Assembly (NCBI GenBank): GCA_017484235.1
Contig: JAFUTM010000385.1
Span: forward strand, 1-10,935
Length of the DNA: 10,935 bases
Source: Selenomonadaceae bacterium
GTDB lineage: Bacteria > Bacillota > Negativicutes > Selenomonadales > Selenomonadaceae
Direction: 5' to 3'
Shown here piece after piece: positions 6,291-10,935 of this stretch (position 1 is the first letter of the stretch; the number at the start of each line of letters is the position of its first letter). Made by a program: the position numbers and the translations under genes. The notes beneath the pieces are model-generated. The model was given only the letters and a program-made list of their open reading frames with translations. It was not told where the DNA came from and did not search any database.

Positions 6291-6758
6291 TCATACCAAC
6301 GCGTCCGCTCCGTACAAGATTACACTCAGCATATTCACCAGCCGCGCCTTTTTCCTATACACCGTCGATTCATCACAGTGCATTCGCTCCGCTATCGCTT
6401 GCACCACCAGCCTGTCAAAATAGTACAGCCTTATTATTCCACTGTATTCTTCCACCTCTATCTTCTTCAGTGCACGCTCTATCGTCTTGATTTCTCGTTC
6501 GTCCCGCTCCTTATATTGTTCCAACAACAAGATACGCGCCGCCCGTCTCTCCTCTATACTCAGCGGCTCACCGCCCCGTGATACCTGTAGCACTATGCTT
6601 TTATCCCGACCAAATAGCTCTTTCTTTGTGTCTTCTATGTCCAACTCATACTCTTTGATGTTCTCTTTCAATTGCGGATATGCATATAACCGACGCTTCA
6701 CTTTTCTGATAACATCTCCTGCTTTACCGTCCGGTTGTTGCTTTTTCGTCTTTTTCAT
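6291..6758 (-). CDS. ArpU/RinA-like phage late-gene transcriptional regulator
   Basis: These sigma-like proteins switch on the packaging and structural operon. The 155-residue protein has a basic N-terminus, a long charged helical middle (about residues 30-110, including KERDEREIKTIERALKKIE), and a C-terminal helix-turn-helix resembling sigma region 4. That part reads IIRLYYFDRLVVQAIAERMHCDESTVYRKKARLVNML, where IAERMHCDESTVYRK is the turn and recognition helix. Its place directly before HNH-terS-terL is the conserved one for ArpU/RinA activators. ATG 6758 is preceded by GAAAGGGG, and an extended -10 promoter lies about 30 bases upstream. The family is assigned from pattern and position. Confidence 0.78.
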   Translation of the reverse strand: MKKTKKQQPDGKAGDVIRKVKRRLYAYPQLKENIKEYELDIEDTKKELFGRDKSIVLQVSRGGEPLSIEERRAARILLLEQYKERDEREIKTIERALKKIEVEEYSGIIRLYYFDRLVVQAIAERMHCDESTVYRKKARLVNMLSVILYGADALV

Positions 6759-6786
6759 TCAACTGCGCCCCTTTCATCTTTTCTCC

Positions 6787-6795
6787 ATTATAGCA
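6787..6795 (-). promoter_or_regulatory. Extended -10 promoter for the regulator/late transcript
   Basis: The minus strand reads TGCTATAAT: a perfect -10 hexamer (6792-6787) with the TGn extension. No good -35 is present, but a long A-rich tract just upstream could serve as an UP element. The predicted start is around 6780, just before the regulator's ribosome site (GAAAGGGG). The gene-free region continues upstream to the replication module. Confidence 0.65.
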
Positions 6796-6927
6796 AACAA
6801 GGCGATCGATTTTTTCTTTTTTTTTGCAAACCTCGCTTTTTTTAATTTCGCGTTTTTTCGACAATTCAAAACCGACAAAACATACTGACGCGCAAGGTTT
6901 TCGCCCCTTTCATTTTTAAAGAAGTAC

Positions 6928-7029
6928 GTATCTTAGCAGTCAAGACAGCACAATCAATCGTTACCCCTTCTCCGCTTAGGAGGTTAAGCGCGCCGCTTTA
7001 GCAAGTCGCTTAACCGACTGCTAAGATAC
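6928..7029. repeat. Nested inverted repeats in the central gene-free region
   Basis: The outer arms GTATCTTAGCAGTC (6928-6941) and GACTGCTAAGATAC (7016-7029) are perfect 14-bp reverse complements. Inside, GGTTAAGCG (6982-6990) and CGCTTAACC (7007-7015) form a second perfect 9-bp stem that abuts the right outer arm. The arms contain the TATYTTAGCAGTC motif in opposite orientations. The region falls where plus-strand GC skew changes sign, so it is a candidate part of a replication origin. Confidence 0.72.
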
Positions 7030-7049
7030 TTAATATACATAAAGTATCT
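7024..7049. repeat. Inverted repeat with an AT-only centre
   Basis: AGATACTT (7024-7031) and AAGTATCT (7042-7049) are perfect reverse complements around a nearly pure A/T spacer (AATATACATA). It overlaps the right arm of the larger inverted repeat. An easily melted palindrome next to binding-site-like repeats would fit an origin unwinding region or an operator. Confidence 0.6.
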
Positions 7050-7116
7050 AACCAAAACTTAAGAATGAATGCGGAGGGCGTCAGAACAACGCTCAGACCA
7101 TTTAGTCAAATAGTCG

Positions 7117-7160
7117 AAAATGGCAGAATGGACTATGCAAAATGGCAGAATGGACTATGC
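7117..7160 (+). repeat. Perfect 22-bp tandem direct repeat (iteron-like)
   Basis: Two identical 22-base units abut at 7117-7138 and 7139-7160, each ending GGACTATGC. GACTAT in the first unit is the reverse complement of ATAGTC at 7110-7115. A 10-bp palindrome, CGTCATGACG, follows at 7162-7171. There is no gene here. Tandem repeats of this size next to a replication gene are typical binding sites for a replication initiator. Confidence 0.75.
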
Positions 7161-7210
7161 ACGTCATGACGCTATTTGTAAGAAAGGCTGAATTAACGCG
7201 GTTTATAGCA

Positions 7211-7240
7211 AAATAAAAAGCCCGCGAAAATGGGGCTTTC
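7211..7240 (-). terminator. Intrinsic terminator of the replication transcript
   Basis: On the minus strand, AAAGCCC (7239-7233) pairs with GGGCTTT (7223-7217) around a nine-base loop, followed by TTATTTT. It lies 40-60 bases after the initiator stop codon and is a standard Rho-independent terminator. It separates the replication operon from the late region. Confidence 0.8.
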
Positions 7241-7253
7241 AGAAAAAAATCAC

Positions 7254-7267
7254 TATTTTAGCAGTCC
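7254..7267 (+). repeat. Left arm of the 14-bp inverted repeat flanking the initiator gene
   Basis: TATTTTAGCAGTCC here is the exact reverse complement of 8211-8224. It is the third copy of TATYTTAGCAGTC, and GGTTAAG follows shortly after, as it also does at the 7016-7029 copy read on the minus strand. Confidence 0.72.
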
Positions 7268-7278
7268 GAGGTTAAGTA

Positions 7279-8175
7279 TTAAAATGTAAACTTAATAGAA
7301 TAAAAAGCGGTAGACTTTTTGACGAGCTCAAAAGACGAAATGACACCTTTAGATTTTAGATGCTCAAAGAACTTGATTAAGACTTCACGGGCACGTAGTT
7401 TAGTTTTGTTGTCTGCCTTATCAATTCTGCATTTTTTGAAGATGTCCTCAAAGGTGATAGTGGGTTGAAGTTTGTGCAAGATGCATTCTTGAACGCGACA
7501 CATAGCATAATTTTTGATGGTGATATTCATCTGGGTGTTGTTTTGATTAGGAATATCCAGAAGCTCGGCGTCGAAAGTCAAAATCTGTTTTCTGTCGCGG
7601 GCGACTTTCATGATAGGGCTTTCGTCAAGGAAAACAATGGTATCGTCGACAATTTGACCGTTGATAGAAGTGGAAACGTGCTTACAGGGTAAAATAGCTT
7701 CGGTGATTTTTTGAACTTGACCGCCGTTGTAATTGAGTTTTTGGTTGACGTTGGAAAGATCAATGTTAATGATAAGACCCATCATCTTTTGGACGCTGTG
7801 AAGGATAGCGGCGCGCTGGTCTTTGTGAAGATTGCCGTTGCCGTTTTTGGTGTTTTTACCGGTCAAACCGCGCAGAATGATAGCAGGCGTGGTATGGCGG
7901 TTGCCGGCTTCCCATTCGGAAATGCAGACGGATAGGACGGCGCGATCAAACTCGGATAGCGGGTCGGATTGATCATCAGAATTATTGGTAATGGTATAAT
8001 CAGAAGAGACTTTGCCGTGTTTCTTATGATTTTTCATTTCGACGATGCGACCTTTATTGACACCGTTAATCAAATTGTTAAAACTGGTATCGTCTAAATT
8101 ATTAATGACTTTGGCAATTTTGCAATTAGGAACAATGCGTTTTTTGTTCGGATAAAGTTGTATATTATTATCCAT
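7279..8175 (-). CDS. Probable phage replication initiator protein
   Basis: The 298-residue protein is probably the origin-binding initiator that loads the adjacent DnaB helicase. I do not recognise a catalytic motif. What I see: a basic N-terminus; a central helical section starting DPLSEFDRAVLSVCISEWEAG and TTPAIILRGLTGK (about 70-105), similar in style to N-terminal winged-helix parts of RepA/Rep_3-type initiators; a beta-rich middle; and a C-terminal helical part (TFEDIFKKCRIDKADNKTKLRAREVLIKF) ending in a short strand that could be a second winged helix. Support is mainly context: it is last in the helicase transcript, next to the gene-free region with iteron-like repeats, and flanked by 14-bp inverted repeats. 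ATG 8175 follows GAAAGGA. A transcriptional regulator is the alternative. Confidence 0.5.
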   Translation of the reverse strand: MDNNIQLYPNKKRIVPNCKIAKVINNLDDTSFNNLINGVNKGRIVEMKNHKKHGKVSSDYTITNNSDDQSDPLSEFDRAVLSVCISEWEAGNRHTTPAIILRGLTGKNTKNGNGNLHKDQRAAILHSVQKMMGLIINIDLSNVNQKLNYNGGQVQKITEAILPCKHVSTSINGQIVDDTIVFLDESPIMKVARDRKQILTFDAELLDIPNQNNTQMNITIKNYAMCRVQECILHKLQPTITFEDIFKKCRIDKADNKTKLRAREVLIKFFEHLKSKGVISSFELVKKSTAFYSIKFTF

Positions 8176-8210
8176 AAAAAATCAGTCCTTTCAGTTGACT
8201 AAACCACTTA

Positions 8211-8224
8211 GGACTGCTAAAATA
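8211..8224 (-). repeat. Right arm of the 14-bp inverted repeat, in the initiator leader
   Basis: GGACTGCTAAAATA on the plus strand is the exact reverse complement of 7254-7267. It lies 36 bases upstream of the initiator ATG, where a bound protein could control the gene's own expression. Confidence 0.72.
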
Positions 8225-8229
8225 AATAC

Positions 8230-8255
8230 AGTCCCTGGTGATAGTCCCTGGTGAT
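8230..8255 (+). repeat. Perfect 13-bp tandem repeat upstream of the initiator
   Basis: AGTCCCTGGTGAT occurs twice without a spacer (8230-8242 and 8243-8255). It is in the 124-base gap between the helicase stop and the initiator start, next to the TTAGCAGTC copy. It could be an operator or an initiator-binding site. I find no clear promoter in this gap. Confidence 0.7.
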
Positions 8256-8299
8256 TTTTGGTTTAACTAATACAATTTTACCAGCGGGCTAAAATTTTG

Positions 8300-9685
8300 T
8301 CAATTTTCAATTGCATCACGATCAAGCTGATTGACGGAATCGTCGGTGGGCTGGAAATAATCATGAGCTGAGAAATAGTGGAAGAAGCAGTCATAATTGG
8401 AGCCTTGACGGTTTTTGAGGCATTTGAGGTGAATATGACGAGGCTTTTTTTGTTTGGCTTCTTCGATAATGTTGCGGGTGTTGGCAATGTTAGGAGAATT
8501 TTTAATGGAATTGATGACATTGAGCTGCAGAGCCCAGACGACGTCGGCAGAATACTCGATATTGCCGGATTCTTTGAAAGACTCGAAGGAAACGGGCTGC
8601 ATATAATTGTTGCGATTGAAACTGCTGATAACAATAAAGGTTGCGTTGGTGTCACGCTGAAACTTTTTGAGCTTGCGGACGGAGTTGTCAATGGAGAGCT
8701 TAATATTAACATTGTCTTGAGGGATAATCTGGAGATAATCAAGACAAATAACAGGAGCCTTTTTGAGATTAGAACAGAGCGGACGCAAAATATTGAGGAG
8801 GTCGTCAATGGATTGGTCGCTGAGTTCAAGAACGTGTAAATCCAAATTGGAATTAGCAATGGAATAGAACACCTCATTAAGAGCGTTGGAGGAGCCGCCG
8901 CGTCTAATTTGAGCAGCAGTCAACAAAGTGTTTTGGTCTTTTAAGAAAAGGCGGCGTGCGGCGGATTTGGTGAATAATTCCAGGGCACTCATTTCGTACG
9001 AACAATAAATACACTTTTCGCCGTTCTGTGCAAGCTGTTCAAGAAGCTGCCAGCAGAAGGTGGTTTTGCCGGCGGCGGGCGTTGCGCCGATAACGTAAAG
9101 TCCAGGGCTAAACAACTGTTGCTGGTCAATGTTATAAAAACCTGTGGAACGGTCGGCATAAAGTTTGAGATTGTCAATATCGGCGGCAATGGAGTTTTGG
9201 AAATAAGAATTAATCTGAATGAGATTAGACTGATTGAAGTCTTGATCGAAAGAAGAAAGACGAGCTTGCGAATCAGCAATAATCTCATTAGCAGACTTGA
9301 AGCCCTTTTGAGCGTCGTCAATGGTGAACTTGGCGGCTTCAATGATTTTACGAAGGCGGGCTTTTTCTTTCAAAATATTGATGTGCGAATTGACAAAGGC
9401 GGTGGTAGGAACGAGATTGCCGAGCTGGAGAATATACAAATGATCGTCGCCGGATAAATTATTGGATTTTTTCAAATGATTAATGACCAAATTTAAATCA
9501 GGAACGATACCATTGGAATGTAATGTAACAATAGCCTGAAAAATGGCTTTATTTTTTTGGTCGTAGAAGTCATCAGTGGTTAAAGAAGAAATAACGGTGG
9601 GGATAATAGAGCCGTCTCTAAAAAAGCAAGCGGAAAGAACTTGCCTTTCGATATTAACATCGTGTGGGAAATCATTGTACAACAT
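8300..9685 (-). CDS. Replicative DNA helicase, DnaB family
   Basis: Hexameric 5'-3' helicase that unwinds phage DNA at the replication fork. The 461-residue length and layout match DnaB: an N-terminal all-helical domain (about 8-105, NIERQVLSACFFRDG, DLNLVINHLKK), a linker helix, then a RecA-like motor. Walker A is GATPAAGKTT (200-209), the catalytic Glu is in YCSYEMSALE (E231), Walker B is VICLDYLQII (312-321), and the sensor motif is VISSFNR (352-358). ESGNIEYSADVVWAL (372-386) follows, and the arginine finger is in LKNRQG (R426). ATG 9685 has a strong ribosome site (GAGGAGG). It is upstream of the likely initiator, with a pair of terminator-like repeats before it. The coding strand is C-rich compared with the late genes. 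Confidence 0.95.
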   Translation of the reverse strand: MLYNDFPHDVNIERQVLSACFFRDGSIIPTVISSLTTDDFYDQKNKAIFQAIVTLHSNGIVPDLNLVINHLKKSNNLSGDDHLYILQLGNLVPTTAFVNSHINILKEKARLRKIIEAAKFTIDDAQKGFKSANEIIADSQARLSSFDQDFNQSNLIQINSYFQNSIAADIDNLKLYADRSTGFYNIDQQQLFSPGLYVIGATPAAGKTTFCWQLLEQLAQNGEKCIYCSYEMSALELFTKSAARRLFLKDQNTLLTAAQIRRGGSSNALNEVFYSIANSNLDLHVLELSDQSIDDLLNILRPLCSNLKKAPVICLDYLQIIPQDNVNIKLSIDNSVRKLKKFQRDTNATFIVISSFNRNNYMQPVSFESFKESGNIEYSADVVWALQLNVINSIKNSPNIANTRNIIEEAKQKKPRHIHLKCLKNRQGSNYDCFFHYFSAHDYFQPTDDSVNQLDRDAIEN

Positions 9686-9718
9686 GGTGAAACCTCCTCA
9701 AAAGAAATGAAATGAAAA

Positions 9719-9776
9719 GACATGCTACGCGAGCTCTGAAAAAAAACAGAGAAAAAAACAAAGAGGCGTGAGCATG
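9719..9776 (-). terminator. Structured repeat, copy A, upstream of the helicase
   Basis: On the minus strand, CATGCT-ACGC (9776 inward, one bulged C) pairs with GCGTAGCATG (9730-9721). An inner hairpin CTCTG/CAGAG (9751-9747 with 9738-9734) lies within it, and TCTTTTC follows. The arms and inner hairpin match copy B at 9811-9875. It could be an intrinsic terminator or attenuator just before the helicase ribosome site. Confidence 0.6.
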
Positions 9777-9810
9777 ACTGATACGAAATAATGGGTTTTA
9801 CGAGAAAAAA

Positions 9811-9875
9811 GACATGCTACGCGGGCTCTGAAAAACAGAGGATCACGGAGGATTTTGTGAAGAGGCGGTAGCATG
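9811..9875 (-). terminator. Structured repeat, copy B, overlapping the end of the YopX gene
   Basis: On the minus strand, CATGCTAC plus GC (9875 inward, one bulged C) pairs with GCGTAGCATG (9822-9813). The inner hairpin CTCTG/CAGAG is at 9840-9836 with 9830-9826, and TCTTTTTT follows. The left-hand 30 bases are nearly identical to copy A. Its far arm lies within the last codons of the YopX-domain gene, which encode that protein's tail (HATA). Confidence 0.62.
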
Positions 9876-10262
9876 CCTAATGTCAAAATTAACATCAAAA
9901 ATATTACCGATGACTTTGGCGGACATAGTGGTACGAACGAAAAACAAGGCAAACAATTTATGTTTAGCTGAAAAGATGTCATGTACGTACCAGCAATCAT
10001 AAACAAATTTGACGATACCTTTGCGTTGATTGGAATCAGAATCAGCCAACAATAAAATATCACCTTCGTAAACATCATTGCCGTCAATGTCGGTGTAACC
10101 AGTAAAGCGGCCGACGGTGTTAGGGTCAACGGGCATAAGCAAAGGCGAATGACCGATAAGATCAACAATGGCAGATTTTTGAGGAATGGTGCCGCCGAAA
10201 ATCCATTGACCTTTAGTGTTGGGATTAGAACTTTTACCACGAAATTTAATAACGCTATCCAC
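9843..10262 (-). CDS. YopX-domain protein
   Basis: YopX-domain proteins are small phage proteins of unknown function, common in early regions of Gram-positive phages. From GTG 10262, which AGAGGTG precedes by six bases, the protein has 139 residues and begins MDSVIKFRGK, the family's usual KFRGK start. GQWIFGG follows, then the signature VGRFTGYTDIDGNDVYEGDIL (about 50-72) and a KVIGNIFD strand. An upstream GTG (10271) is open but overlaps the ribosome site. It has a paralogue at the right edge of the window, two genes upstream. The last codons are part of the duplicated structured repeat, and the tail HATASSQNPP looks unlike the rest of the domain. Confidence 0.85.
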   Translation of the reverse strand: MDSVIKFRGKSSNPNTKGQWIFGGTIPQKSAIVDLIGHSPLLMPVDPNTVGRFTGYTDIDGNDVYEGDILLLADSDSNQRKGIVKFVYDCWYVHDIFSAKHKLFALFFVRTTMSAKVIGNIFDVNFDIRHATASSQNPP

Positions 10263-10277
10263 GAAAAACACCTCTAA

Positions 10278-10613
10278 TTATTCATTAGTAAAATCTTTGC
10301 AAACTTTAAAAGTCGCCGTATAAACAATGCCGCGTTTGGAATGAATGCGATTGGTGAGGACTTGAATGGCAACATCTTTAGCACCTTCAGAAATGAGCTT
10401 ATTGGCGAAATTTTCAGCGTCAAGGCGGCTGGTAAAAGTAACCCAGTTATTGTTGTCAACTTCTTCATCAGCCCCAATCCATTTGGACTGATTGAGCAAG
10501 TTGGCAATGCTGTCAGCATTATCGATGAAACTAAGAATAGAGATACCGTCTGCAATGCGAATTAAAGCAGCCTTGTCGGTTTCGTACTGTTCGTTTGAAG
10601 TGTATTTAGTCAT
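10278..10613 (-). CDS. Hypothetical small acidic protein
   Basis: I do not recognise this 111-residue protein. From ATG 10613 it begins MTKYTSNEQYETDKAAL, then a helical region rich in isoleucine and leucine (ALIRIADGISILSFIDNADSIANLLNQ). A more beta-like half follows (WVTFTSRLDAENFANKLIS, VLTNRIHSKRGIVYTATFKV). There is no signal peptide or membrane segment. The start codon overlaps the end of the upstream YopX gene (ATGACTAA), so the two are probably translationally coupled. AGAAGG serves as the ribosome site. It lies between two YopX-domain paralogues; the order suggests a shared early role. Confidence 0.72.
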   Translation of the reverse strand: MTKYTSNEQYETDKAALIRIADGISILSFIDNADSIANLLNQSKWIGADEEVDNNNWVTFTSRLDAENFANKLISEGAKDVAIQVLTNRIHSKRGIVYTATFKVCKDFTNE

Positions 10614-10935
10614 CAATCTTGCCTTCTTTCAAAAGATCGTAGTTATCGTGAATGTTGCCGACGACTTTGCAATCGGTATCGACGCCGTCGTTGTTGTCGA
10701 GTAGAAACATAGCAAAGTCACTATTATAATAAATTTCGTGTAATTCGCCAGTGTCATTGACAATATCGCCTTCGAAAATTTCTTTTCCGTCAATATCATA
10801 GAGGCCAGTGAACTGGCCGACGGTGTCAGGTTGTACGACAAAACCGTATTTGTTTTCAATTTCTCTGATGCCAACAGAACCGTCCCAATAATGATGTAAA
10901 TCACCGAAATGCCATTTTTTGTCTCTATCTTGGCC
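10606..10935 (-). CDS. YopX-domain protein, partial at the right edge
   Basis: The frame is open through the right edge of the window and stops at TAA 10608-10606, giving the last 109 residues. No start is visible. It reads KKWHFGDLHHYWDGS, then NKYGFVVQPDTVGQFTGLYD with DIDGKEIFEGDIV following, the YopX signature, and CKVVGNIHDNYDLL near the end. The core closely parallels the second YopX gene (GRFTGYTDIDGNDVYEGDIL), so the two are paralogues. The last codons overlap the start of the following gene. A 91-residue open frame on the same strand is a shadow of this gene. Confidence 0.82.
   Translation of the reverse strand, partial: GQDRDKKWHFGDLHHYWDGSVGIREIENKYGFVVQPDTVGQFTGLYDIDGKEIFEGDIVNDTGELHEIYYNSDFAMFLLDNNDGVDTDCKVVGNIHDNYDLLKEGKIDD

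Noticed and set aside
6900..7270. CRISPR array or tRNA gene in the gene-free region
   Set aside because: Only two adjacent identical units without spacers, and no cloverleaf or T-loop sequence found.
7254..8224. Transposon with 14-bp terminal inverted repeats around the initiator gene
   Set aside because: No transposase motif, no flanking target-site duplication, and the same motif also occurs as a pair outside the gene.
8278..8877. 199-residue minus-strand frame overlapping the helicase
   Set aside because: It lies in a different frame inside the helicase motor domain and is Ser/Leu/Thr-rich low complexity.
9725..10240. 171-residue minus-strand frame overlapping the YopX gene and the structured repeats
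   Set aside because: Out-of-frame reading of the YopX gene; it crosses both terminator-like repeats and has no domain signal.
10629..10904. 91-residue minus-strand frame at the right edge
   Set aside because: The other frame of the same strand contains a clear YopX signature (VGQFTGLYD, DIDGKEIFEGDIV) and runs off the edge without a start.

Overview
The window looks like part of a tailed (HK97-type, probably siphophage) bacteriophage or prophage genome from a Gram-positive, AT-rich host, most likely Bacillota. The reasons are the purine-rich Shine-Dalgarno sequences (AAGGAGGTGAT, GAGGAGG), the P27-type small terminase, an ArpU/RinA-like late regulator, YopX-domain proteins, a DUF3310 protein and a phage DnaB helicase. 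Every gene I can support lies on the minus strand, so transcription runs from right to left.

Right block (about 7,200-10,935), replication and early genes: a YopX-domain protein cut by the window edge, a small unknown protein, a second YopX-domain protein, two copies of a structured terminator-like repeat, a DnaB-type replicative helicase and a probable replication initiator. An intrinsic terminator at about 7,211-7,240 ends this transcript.

Centre (about 6,760-7,270), a gene-free stretch of roughly 500 bases: it holds nested inverted repeats, a perfect 22-bp tandem repeat and copies of a 13-bp motif (TATYTTAGCAGTC) that also flank the initiator gene. By eye, the plus strand is C-rich to the left and G-rich to the right, so GC skew changes sign here. 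This is my candidate replication origin. An extended -10 promoter at about 6,787-6,795 starts the left transcript.

Left block (1-6,758), late regulation, packaging and head: an ArpU-like regulator, a terminator-like hairpin, an HNH endonuclease, the small terminase, a frameshifted DNA methyltransferase, a DUF3310 protein with a frame change at a slippery heptamer, the large terminase and the portal.

The large terminase gene is split by a group I intron (3333..2056) that carries a GIY-YIG homing endonuclease. The boundaries can be set to the base. The intron's internal guide sequence pairs with both exon ends (U-G wobble P1 and a 6-bp P10), and the spliced gene is an exact multiple of three. 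A near-perfect 14-bp direct repeat that contains the guide sequence brackets the endonuclease, which suggests how the endonuclease entered a compact intron of about 190 nt. The portal frame also breaks off in structured non-coding RNA at the left edge and is probably interrupted by a second group I intron that continues outside the window.
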